Source of the DNA: Nitratireductor sp. B36
GTDB taxonomy: Bacteria > Pseudomonadota > Alphaproteobacteria > Rhizobiales > Rhizobiaceae
Assembly (NCBI RefSeq): GCF_020833685.1
Contig: NZ_JACKZY010000002.1
Coordinates: 124,001-188,000 of the forward strand
Direction of reading: 5' to 3'
Length of the DNA: 64,000 bases
Each line of letters opens with the position of its first letter. Positions within the stretch are counted from its first letter, which is position 1. The translations under genes were made by a program, and so were the position numbers. Positions 52,849 through 61,119 of this stretch are shown in pieces. The notes under the pieces are model-generated. The model was not told the origin of the DNA and did no database searches. It saw only the letters and a program-made list of their open reading frames with translations.

Positions 52849-53309
52849 GGTCAGTTGCCTCCGCCGTTGGCGCGCACGGTGTGCAGCGCTTGATGGTATG
52901 CCATGTGGCCCTCTTGCGTTTCCCCGATGCGGGCGGAAGTTGTTTCCTGTCCTACCCTTCAACCTGACAACCAGGCAGCGCCTGATTAGCAGCTTTGTTT
53001 CAGGTGAAAAAGTAACCGGGTGGGAAAACTCGCCATTTTGCCTGTCGAAACGCAGTGCCGACCCTAAATAATCAGGTGAATAGGCTCTGTCGCTTGCTGT
53101 GCTTGGGTGGGAGGCAGGTATACTCAGGTCAGATTCGTGCGTTGTGTATGCGGTTCAGCTAATAAAATGTCCGGGGAAATACCGGTTCCTGTGTCGGCGT
53201 TGCTCATTGTTGCAGAGCTCGCAAATTCGTTTGACGGGATGCCGGGCGGATAGAAAACTACCCTTGCGGAAACGTTTCCAACCGTGATCCGCAGAGGAGG
53301 AATTGTTAT
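52849..53309. other. 461-bp gap between TRAP module 3 and the 2-oxoacid oxidoreductase gene
   Basis: Divergent promoter region without a credible gene. Its right end carries the CG-centred palindrome annotated separately; the rest shows no clear repeat or RNA structure. Confidence 0.55.
53268..53279. promoter_or_regulatory. CG-centred palindrome, candidate LacI-family operator
   Basis: GGAAACGTTTCC, a perfect 12-bp palindrome centred on CG, the form preferred by LacI-family regulators, ending 30 bp before the oxidoreductase ATG. The nearest LacI-family gene is at 42118-43179, about 10 kb away. Confidence 0.55.
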
Positions 53310-56300
53310 ATGACGCTTCACGACGTCACGCTCGATGACAAGTTCGATTTAACGAAGGAGCGCATCTTCGTATCCGGCGCGCAGGCCATCGTGCGGATGC
53401 TTTTGATGCAGCGTGAGCGTGATCGACGTGCAGGGTTGAATACGGCCGGCTTCGTGTCCGGCTATCGGGGATCGCCCATTGGCGGTCTCGATCAGCAGCT
53501 CTGGAAGGCGAAAAAGCAGCTCGAAGCGTCGAATGTGATTTTTCAGCCCGGGCTGAACGAGGAGTTGGCGGCCACCGCCTGTTGGGGGTCCCAGCAGACC
53601 GAGCTTCTTGGCGAAGGCAAATATGACGGTGTCTTCAGCGTCTGGTATGGCAAAGGGCCCGGCGTCGACCGTTCCGGTGATGTTTTTCGCCATGCCAACC
53701 ACGCCGGCTCCTCAAAGCATGGTGGTGTGCTGGCGCTGATGGGCGATGACCACACAGCCGAATCCTCGACGGTTGCCAACGCCAGCGAGTTTGCTTTCGT
53801 CGATGCGATGATCCCGATCCTGAACCCCGCCGGCGTTCAGGAGCTGATAGACTATGGTCTCTATGGCTATGCGCTGTCGCGTTTTGCAGGGACCTGGACG
53901 GCCATCAAATGCGTCAAGGACAACATTGAATCGACAGCCGCCGTGGATGTGTCGCTTGAGCGGCTGAACATCGTCACACCCGAATTCGAGATGCCGCCCG
54001 GCGGTCTGAACATCCGCAACGAGATCAATATGCTGGGGCAGGAGGCACGGCTCTACGATTTCAAGCGCGCTGCGGCCGCCGCCTTCGTCCAGGCAAACAA
54101 TCTCAACCGCATCATCTATTCGGGCGGGGCCAAGGCAAAGATCGGCATTGTCACGCTCGGCAAGAGCTACCTCGACACGCGTCAGGCCCTGGATGATCTC
54201 GGGATCGATGAAGCACGTGCCCAGCAACTTGGCATCCGTCTGTTCAAAGTGGCATGCCCCTGGCCTTTCGATGTTGAGCATATGCGGGAATTCGCGCGCG
54301 GGCTCGACATGGTGATCGTGGTCGAGGAAAAGCGTTCGCTCATTGAAGTGCAGTTGCGGGAAAATCTCTACGGCACAGCCAATCAGCCGGAAATCATTGG
54401 TAAGGTGGATGAAGGAGGCAGTCGGCTTTTTGCGCCCACGGCAGCGCTTGATCCCAATGAAATTGCCATCGCGATTGGCGAGCGCATCCTGCGCGTTATC
54501 GGACCGTCGGAGGAAATCTCCGCTCACGTGTCACGACTGCGCCAGTTTCAGGCGATGCTCGCGGATACGCAGGACGTGTCAGGCCGCACGCCCTATTTCT
54601 GCTCCGGCTGCCCGCACAACACCTCCACCAATGTCCCCGAGGGCTCGATTGCCGGTGGCGGGATTGGCTGTCATTTCATGGCCACCTGGATGGATCGTTC
54701 CAATATAGGCTTCACCGCGATGGGCGGTGAGGGCGCCCAGTTCATCGGCCAGGCACCGTTCTCGAAACGTGAGCATTTTTTCCAGAATCTCGGCGACGGC
54801 ACCTACAACCACTCCGGCTCCATGGCGATCCGGTTTGCAATCGCTTCGGGCGCAAACATCACCTACAAGATCCTCTACAATGATGCCGTTGCCATGACGG
54901 GTGGCCAACCGCATGAGGGTGGGCTCACCGTCGACATGATCGCGGATCAGGTGCGTGCGGAAGGTGTGCAACGCATCGCCGTGGTCAGCGATGAGCCTGA
55001 GAAATATGCTGGGGCCGTGAGCTTTCCCCAGGGCACCACGATCAATCACCGCGACGATCTCGATCAGGTGCAGCGCGATCTGCGCGAAGTGAAGGGCGTT
55101 TCCGTTCTGCTCTACGATCAGACCTGCGCTGCCGAGAAACGTCGCCGCCGCAAGCGTGGCACTTTCCCTGATCCGGACAAGCGCGTCTTCATCAACGAAC
55201 TCGTGTGCGAAGGCTGTGGTGATTGCGGGGTCAAGTCGAACTGCGTTTCGGTGCAGCCGCAGGAAACCGAGTTCGGCCGCAAACGCCGGATCGATCAATC
55301 GAGCTGCAACAAGGATTTCTCCTGTGTAAACGGATTTTGCCCATCTTTCGTGACGGTGCACGGGGCCAAGCTGAAAAAGGCAAAAGCCGCAACCGGCGCC
55401 AGTGATCCGCTGGAAGGCGTTCCAGAGCCGCAACTTTACGGCCTCGCGCGCGGCTGGTCGGCGGTGGTGGACGGGATAGGCGGCACCGGTGTTGTCACCA
55501 TTGGTGCGATCGTCGGCATGGCCGCACATCTGGAAGGCAAGGGTGCGGGTATCATCGACATGGCGGGGCTGGCGCAGAAGGGTGGTGCGGTTTTCACTCA
55601 TCTTCGCGTCGCCGAAACACCGGAAGATATCCACGCGATCCGCGTCTCCGCCGGGGAGGCAGATCTCGTTCTTGGTTGTGATCTGGTGGTTTCCGGCGCT
55701 AAGAAGGTTCTCGCAGCGGCCCGTCAGGGGCACACGCTTTTCATGGCCAATACGGCAGAAGTTATGCCGGGAGATTTTGCCCGCTCAGCCGATTTCTCGC
55801 TCCCGACCGAGCGTCTGAAAAAGGCAATCCGCGCCGCGGTCGGCGAAGATAAGGCGCATTTCTTTGATGCCACGCGCACGGCCAGCGTTCTCTTTGGCAA
55901 TTCGGTGGGCGCCAATATGCTCATGCTTGGCATGGCCTACCAACTTGGAGGTCTGCCAATCTCTGCCGAAGCCATCGAGAAAGCGATAGAGCTCAATGGT
56001 CAGGCGGTGAGCATGAATGTATCCGCATTCCGTTGGGGACGGCGTGCGGCACATGATCCCGAGTTTGTGAATCAACTGGTCGCGAAATCATCCAATGGCG
56101 ATGTCCGACAACCTGTTTCCCGGTCGCTTGATGAGATTATTGATCGGCGCGCAGCCTTTTTGGCCGGGTATCAGAACCAGGCATATGCCGAGCGCTATCG
56201 CAGCCGTATTGCCCGTTTGCGTGCCGCAGAGGAAAAAGCTGTGCCGGGTTCCACCGCCGTGACGGAGGCAGCGGCGCGGAACCTGTTCAAGCTCATGGCC

Positions 56301-56789
56301 ATCAAGGATGAGTACGAAGTGGCGCGCCTCTACACCGATGGGAGCTTCAAACGCCAACTTGCGGCGGAATTTGAAAGCTATGATCGTCTCGAATTTCATC
56401 TTGCTCCGCCGATCCTCGGTCGTCGCGATGCTGCCGGCCATCCCAAAAAGTCGAATTTTGGGCCTTGGATGATGACTGCCTTCCGCCTGCTTGCGCGCAT
56501 GCGCGGCCTGCGGGGCACGGCTTTCGACCTTTTCGGCCGCACCGAAGAACGCCGGATGGAACGACGCCTGCTCACCGAATATGAAGGAGATCTCGATCGC
56601 ATCGAGGCGCTGCTTTCTCCGGAACGGGCGGATGCCGCGGTGGCACTGGCATCGGTGCCGGCTCTCATTCGCGGGTACGGGCACATCAAGGAGGCCAACG
56701 CAGCGAAAGCGGCGCAGGAGCGTGCGAGATTGATCCAGCGCCTGGAAGGTGGTGAAAAGGAAGATCCGTTTCTAAAGGCAGCAGAATAG
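53310..56789 (+). CDS. Indolepyruvate:ferredoxin oxidoreductase family protein (fused)
   Basis: 1159 residues, normal for the fused family. An N-terminal pyrimidine-binding domain (GFVSGYRGSPIGGLDQQLWK) precedes CSGCPHNTSTN. The TPP-binding domain (MGGEGAQFIGQAPF; GDGTYNHSGSMAIRFA) is followed by a [4Fe-4S] segment with Cys633, 636, 639 and 645. The gamma domain starts near GIGGTGVVTIG (722), then a C-terminal helical domain. It decarboxylates aryl- or other 2-oxo acids to acyl-CoA, with electrons to ferredoxin. AGGAGGAA lies before the ATG. Its neighbour, a 2-oxo-acid-type TRAP system, could supply substrate (inference). Confidence 0.93.
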   Translation: MTLHDVTLDDKFDLTKERIFVSGAQAIVRMLLMQRERDRRAGLNTAGFVSGYRGSPIGGLDQQLWKAKKQLEASNVIFQPGLNEELAATACWGSQQTELLGEGKYDGVFSVWYGKGPGVDRSGDVFRHANHAGSSKHGGVLALMGDDHTAESSTVANASEFAFVDAMIPILNPAGVQELIDYGLYGYALSRFAGTWTAIKCVKDNIESTAAVDVSLERLNIVTPEFEMPPGGLNIRNEINMLGQEARLYDFKRAAAAAFVQANNLNRIIYSGGAKAKIGIVTLGKSYLDTRQALDDLGIDEARAQQLGIRLFKVACPWPFDVEHMREFARGLDMVIVVEEKRSLIEVQLRENLYGTANQPEIIGKVDEGGSRLFAPTAALDPNEIAIAIGERILRVIGPSEEISAHVSRLRQFQAMLADTQDVSGRTPYFCSGCPHNTSTNVPEGSIAGGGIGCHFMATWMDRSNIGFTAMGGEGAQFIGQAPFSKREHFFQNLGDGTYNHSGSMAIRFAIASGANITYKILYNDAVAMTGGQPHEGGLTVDMIADQVRAEGVQRIAVVSDEPEKYAGAVSFPQGTTINHRDDLDQVQRDLREVKGVSVLLYDQTCAAEKRRRRKRGTFPDPDKRVFINELVCEGCGDCGVKSNCVSVQPQETEFGRKRRIDQSSCNKDFSCVNGFCPSFVTVHGAKLKKAKAATGASDPLEGVPEPQLYGLARGWSAVVDGIGGTGVVTIGAIVGMAAHLEGKGAGIIDMAGLAQKGGAVFTHLRVAETPEDIHAIRVSAGEADLVLGCDLVVSGAKKVLAAARQGHTLFMANTAEVMPGDFARSADFSLPTERLKKAIRAAVGEDKAHFFDATRTASVLFGNSVGANMLMLGMAYQLGGLPISAEAIEKAIELNGQAVSMNVSAFRWGRRAAHDPEFVNQLVAKSSNGDVRQPVSRSLDEIIDRRAAFLAGYQNQAYAERYRSRIARLRAAEEKAVPGSTAVTEAAARNLFKLMAIKDEYEVARLYTDGSFKRQLAAEFESYDRLEFHLAPPILGRRDAAGHPKKSNFGPWMMTAFRLLARMRGLRGTAFDLFGRTEERRMERRLLTEYEGDLDRIEALLSPERADAAVALASVPALIRGYGHIKEANAAKAAQERARLIQRLEGGEKEDPFLKAAE

Positions 56790-56838
56790 CCGGCTTTCTT
56801 CAAGCAGCCGGCTCAAAAACTTTACTAAACCTTTCTTA

Positions 56839-59187
56839 ATGCTGTTGTGGCATATCTTGCCCGTCAATCGGGCTCATGCGGTGAAAAACAGCAATAACAG
56901 CATACCGGAAGACGTCTATGTTGGGTACATCCGTTCGTTGTTTCAAGACGTCGGTGTGCTCCCCGTGGGCGCGGCGTGCTATGGTCTGATTGCAGTTCTT
57001 CTTTTTTACAAGACCGGCCAGCCTGCCTTCCTTGCTTTTGGACCGGCGATGTTCATTGCCGGTGTCTGGCGCTATTTCAAGATTACGCGCGTCGATCATG
57101 CGTTGATCTTCGACTATCCGTCAGCACTTGCATGGGAAGCGCGATATCTCTGGTGGGGCAGCATCCACGGATTTGTTGTCGGAGCGTTCGGCTTCTTTGC
57201 CACGATGTGGTCGAACGACAATTTCAGCGAGCTTGCAGCCGTCTCGGCCATCCTCAGCGGAACGATCACGATTGCCGGACGCAACTACGGCTCCCACAAA
57301 ATGGTGTCGATCCTGACGCTGACGATTGTGTTTCCAATGGCGCTCGGCCTGATGTTGAAGGGCGATTTATATCATTTCGTGCTTGGACTTTTTATCGCGC
57401 CATTCATGCTGGTCGTGACCAAAATGGCAGATCTGGTGCGCACGGTCCTCTTCACTGCCATCAGTGAGGAAAAGCGCTCCACTCGGCTGGCGCAGCGGTT
57501 CGATCGCGCTCTCAATACGATGCACCACGGCCTGCTCATGTTGAACAACGAGGAGCGGGTGGTGGTGAGCAACACCCAGGCGGCAGAGATGCTTGGGTTC
57601 AAGTCCTCCGAACAGATGCTTGGTCGGACGTTGAAATCACTGCTCATGCGTGGTGTGGCGAGTGGGCTGCTTTCGGAGCGCGATTACGCTTATGCCGAGG
57701 AGCAGCTTTCGCGGGCGCTGCGTGAAGGGCGTAACCGCAAGGTTCTGCTGCGCATGACCAACGGGCGGCATTTTGAGTTCGCTGCTCGCGAGGGACACGA
57801 TGAGGTAGGAGTGCTCACCTTTGAGGAGGTGACAAGTCGCGTCGAAGCAGAAGAGAAAATCCGTTTCATGGCGCGCTATGACAGTCTTACCAGTCTGCCC
57901 AATCGCGCATATTTTCACGAGAAGGTAACGGAGGCGATGGCGGCGGGCGATCAGGATCGCCTCTGCGGTCTCGCGGTTCTAGATCTGGATGATTTCAAAT
58001 CAGTGAACGATACGCTCGGCCACCCGGTCGGGGATGGTCTGATCTATGCCGTGGCAGAGCGCCTTTCTGCGTTTGCGAACCCCAATGTCCGCATCAGCCG
58101 GTTCGGCGGCGACGAGTTCATGGTCTATTTCAATCAGGTGGCTGATGAAGAGGAGTTTTCCCGACAGTTCGAGGAAATTTTCGCATCGCTCGCCGGTGAG
58201 GTCGATGTTGCGGGACATGCAATGCGCATTCAGGCCAGTGGTGGAGCCGTGGTCGCGCCTGTTCGTGCAAGTGATGTGGACTCCATGATCGTCAAGGCGG
58301 ATCTGGCGCTCTTCCGGGCCAAGGAATTGGGCAAGAATGCCTGGAGCCTGTTCGAAACCGAGATGGATATCGCATTCCGAAACCGGCAGGTGATGAAAGC
58401 GGATCTCCGCAACGCCATTGAAGCGCGCAGCCTGCGTGTCGTCTATCAGCCGATCGTCGACGCTGCCACAATGCGGATTACGAGTTGTGAAGCGTTGTGT
58501 CGCTGGGACCATCCGGACCTGGGACTTGTCTCACCAGCAGTTTTCATACCTCTCGCCGAGGAGATGGGGCTCATCTCAGAGATCAGCACGATTGTGCTTG
58601 AGGCAGCCTGCCAGGAATGCGTCAAATGGCCAGAGCATGTGGGTGTGTCGGTAAATTTGTCGGCGAAGGATTTTCGCTCTGACGCGGTTATCGGCAAAGT
58701 GGAGCGAGCACTCAACGGCGCGGGGTTGAAGCCGGATCGTCTCGAGATAGAAGTGACGGAGACCGCACTTTTGAATGATACGGAAGCGACGGTTCGCTAC
58801 ATCAACAGCTTGAAGACGCTCGGCGTGCGTATCGCTTTGGATGACTTCGGGACCGGGTATTCCTCGCTTAGCTATCTGCATACTCTGCCGCTCGATAAAA
58901 TCAAGATCGATGGTAGCTTTGTCGCAAATCTGAAGGAAGGCGAGCGCTCGCTTCACCTTCTGCAGGGGGTGGTCGAACTGTCCCGCAAGCTGGGCCTCGC
59001 TGTAACGGTTGAAGGCGTTGAGCGGTTTGATCAGCTGAAGCTGCTCGAAAGCTCGGTCAAGCCCGATCTCTTGCAGGGATTTTTGTTCGGCCCGGCCCTG
59101 ACGGCCTCGGGTATTGAAACCATGGCCGAAATGAAACAGCTTTATTCCCCCGCTCAGCTCGAGCGCCAGGAACGTCTTTCCAACTGA
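56839..59187 (+). CDS. Membrane GGDEF-EAL protein (cyclic di-GMP turnover)
   Basis: 782 residues. About five membrane helices at 30-200, a PAS-like segment at about 215-330 (FDRALNTMHHGLLMLNNEERVVVSN), a GGDEF domain with intact GGDEF at 423-427, and an EAL domain with EAL at 551-553, NLS in VSVNLSAKDF, the catalytic ETAL segment and DDFGTGYSSL. Both domains keep their catalytic motifs, so it could make or break cyclic di-GMP. An alternative GTG start at 56881 is possible. Confidence 0.93.
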   Translation: MLLWHILPVNRAHAVKNSNNSIPEDVYVGYIRSLFQDVGVLPVGAACYGLIAVLLFYKTGQPAFLAFGPAMFIAGVWRYFKITRVDHALIFDYPSALAWEARYLWWGSIHGFVVGAFGFFATMWSNDNFSELAAVSAILSGTITIAGRNYGSHKMVSILTLTIVFPMALGLMLKGDLYHFVLGLFIAPFMLVVTKMADLVRTVLFTAISEEKRSTRLAQRFDRALNTMHHGLLMLNNEERVVVSNTQAAEMLGFKSSEQMLGRTLKSLLMRGVASGLLSERDYAYAEEQLSRALREGRNRKVLLRMTNGRHFEFAAREGHDEVGVLTFEEVTSRVEAEEKIRFMARYDSLTSLPNRAYFHEKVTEAMAAGDQDRLCGLAVLDLDDFKSVNDTLGHPVGDGLIYAVAERLSAFANPNVRISRFGGDEFMVYFNQVADEEEFSRQFEEIFASLAGEVDVAGHAMRIQASGGAVVAPVRASDVDSMIVKADLALFRAKELGKNAWSLFETEMDIAFRNRQVMKADLRNAIEARSLRVVYQPIVDAATMRITSCEALCRWDHPDLGLVSPAVFIPLAEEMGLISEISTIVLEAACQECVKWPEHVGVSVNLSAKDFRSDAVIGKVERALNGAGLKPDRLEIEVTETALLNDTEATVRYINSLKTLGVRIALDDFGTGYSSLSYLHTLPLDKIKIDGSFVANLKEGERSLHLLQGVVELSRKLGLAVTVEGVERFDQLKLLESSVKPDLLQGFLFGPALTASGIETMAEMKQLYSPAQLERQERLSN

Positions 59188-59320
59188 CTTTTCGAAGCTT
59201 TTTCTTATGCAAGTCCAATGCGCAGAAACCCTTTGTTAAGGTTAATAAAACCTGAACAGTTTGATTACGAGTTTCAGCTTTACATCGCTGGTCATGCGGC
59301 TACCCTTGACTATATGAGAG

Positions 59321-60136
59321 GTGGTAGAAGTCGACGTGGGGCATGCGGCAATGGTCATGAGTACCGGCCTGGTCGGACTGAAACCGGGAGCTGAACGCTT
59401 CGTTCGCGAACCGTCAAAGAAATCTTCCAGCTTCATCGATAGCGTCATGGCGCTTCTCGAACGCACGGAGTATCGCCGGTGCGAGACCGGTGAAGATCGT
59501 GAAGAGATTTTTCATCTGCGATACCGATCCTACCGCGCGCATGGTTTCGTGCCCGAGACGGAAGGACAAATCGTCAAAGACGATCTCGATGATCTTCCCA
59601 ATTGTTACAATTTCGCCGTTTACATCGACAAACGCCTTGTCAGCACGGTGCGGCTGCATCAGATCGACCGGGAAAACCCACTCGGTCCGGTAACCAAGGG
59701 GTTTGGAGATATTATGTCGCCTCTGATCGAGCAGGGTGACACTTGTATCAACCCCAGCATGCTCGCTGCAGATCCGGAGCTTGCGCGCGATTACCGGGCA
59801 TTGCCCTACGTGTCCTTGCGGTTGGTGATTGCTGCCTATGAACATTTCCGCTCAACTTATTGCGCCTGTCTGATCCGCCAGGAACACACCGCATTCTACC
59901 GACGGATTTTCGGCGCGCGCCAGATGAGCCCGGAGCGCATCTATCCGCCTATCAGCATTCCGCTGATGTTGTTTGGAGGGGTTTGCGCGAAAGAGTTCGG
60001 CCCCATCGTGGAACGATTTCCGTTCTTTCTATCGGCGCGGTCGGAACAACGGCTTCTGTTTGAACGTGGCAGCGCCCGTCTTGCGCCCCCTCTGACCATT
60101 CTCCCCACGGCCAAATACTCGGCGCACGCGGCCTGA
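59321..60136 (+). CDS. FeeM/LuxI-like N-acyltransferase
   Basis: Up to 271 residues, of the N-acyl amino acid synthase (FeeM) branch of the GNAT fold, related to LuxI autoinducer synthases. The acyl-carrier recognition region is like EIFHLRYRSYRAHGFVPE, followed by acidic residues (KDDLDDLPNCYNFAVYIDK) and STVRLHQID. GTG at 59321 gives the longest form; ATGs at 59351 or 59357 are equally plausible starts. Product unknown: an acyl amino acid or acyl signal is the family expectation. The Crp-type gene follows after 61 bp. Confidence 0.78.
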   Translation: MVEVDVGHAAMVMSTGLVGLKPGAERFVREPSKKSSSFIDSVMALLERTEYRRCETGEDREEIFHLRYRSYRAHGFVPETEGQIVKDDLDDLPNCYNFAVYIDKRLVSTVRLHQIDRENPLGPVTKGFGDIMSPLIEQGDTCINPSMLAADPELARDYRALPYVSLRLVIAAYEHFRSTYCACLIRQEHTAFYRRIFGARQMSPERIYPPISIPLMLFGGVCAKEFGPIVERFPFFLSARSEQRLLFERGSARLAPPLTILPTAKYSAHAA

Positions 60137-60197
60137 CACGCACTCTCGTTACTCCCGACTGCTTGCCGCCCGCGGGAAGCCGGGTTATCGAAGTGGT

Positions 60198-60872
60198 ATG
60201 AGCACAAAACGGGACACGGTCGCAGATACCATCTGGGCTGCCGAACTCACCGATGACGAACTCGACCGCGCCCGTCGCGGACTGACGGAACGAACCTTTT
60301 CCAAAGGCAGCTATATCTGCCATCGGGGAGACCGGCTCGACCACTGGACGGGTGTTACCGAAGGGCTCATCAAGATCAGTGCCATTTCGGCTGCCGGGAA
60401 GGCGATGACCTTCGCCGGCGTGACGGATGGCGGCTGGTTTGGAGAAGGATCGGTGCTCAAGAACGAACCCCGGCAATATGATGTGGTGGCGATCCGCGAT
60501 ACGCGACTTGCCATGCTGTCCCGCTCAAGCTTCCTGTGGCTCTATGAGAACAGCACTGGTTTCAACCGCTTTCTCGTGCGCCAGCTTAACGAGCGTATGG
60601 GCCAGTTCATCGCGACGATAGAATACGATCGCATTCTGGGGCCGACGGCGCGTGTGGCGCGCAACCTCTCCTGGTTCTTCAATCGAACGCTTTATCCGCG
60701 TGCGGGCACCACGATCGAGATCAGCCAGGAGGAGCTCGGTCTTTTGGCCGGCGTCTCGCGCCAGGTTGTCAATCGCGCCTTGCGTGCGCTGGAAGAGGAA
60801 GGTCTGCTGAAGGCCGAGCATGGCCGCATCACAGTGGTGGATGCGGGTGCACTGAGCCATTACGAGTCCTGA
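60198..60872 (+). CDS. Crp/Fnr family transcriptional regulator
   Basis: 224 residues: a cyclic-nucleotide-binding beta-roll (GSYICHRGDRLDHWTGVTEGLIKIS; GGWFGEGSVLKNEPRQYDVVAI), dimer helix and winged helix (ISQEELGLLAGVSRQVVNRALRALEEEGLL). The phosphate cassette has R-Q-Y instead of R-S/T-A and there are no FNR-type cysteines, so neither cAMP nor an Fe-S cluster is a safe ligand. It lies just downstream of the FeeM-like gene and may respond to its product (inference). Confidence 0.9.
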   Translation: MSTKRDTVADTIWAAELTDDELDRARRGLTERTFSKGSYICHRGDRLDHWTGVTEGLIKISAISAAGKAMTFAGVTDGGWFGEGSVLKNEPRQYDVVAIRDTRLAMLSRSSFLWLYENSTGFNRFLVRQLNERMGQFIATIEYDRILGPTARVARNLSWFFNRTLYPRAGTTIEISQEELGLLAGVSRQVVNRALRALEEEGLLKAEHGRITVVDAGALSHYES

Positions 60873-61119
60873 TCCCGCAGGCTCCATCATTCTTCTAGAT
60901 TGATGCTTTAGACTTTGGTCGGAGCAGGCGCCTTGCGCCTCTGAAACACTCGCATCCGCGCACAGAATTCCGTTAGTATAAAGGCAAACTGATCGCCTGT
61001 CTGTCAAGGGGCGTGTTGATCGGTTGTGGGTTTCGTGGAACCCTCGATCCAATCAAGAACCGGTTCTGGGAGGAGCCGGGAAAACAGCGGGTCTACCGCT
61101 GACAGTGGGAGGAAGCGAC

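Noticed and set aside
56788-56813. Terminator after the 2-oxoacid oxidoreductase gene
   Set aside because: AGCCGGCT occurs twice and could pair, but CAAAAAC follows instead of a T-run, so a terminator is not supported.
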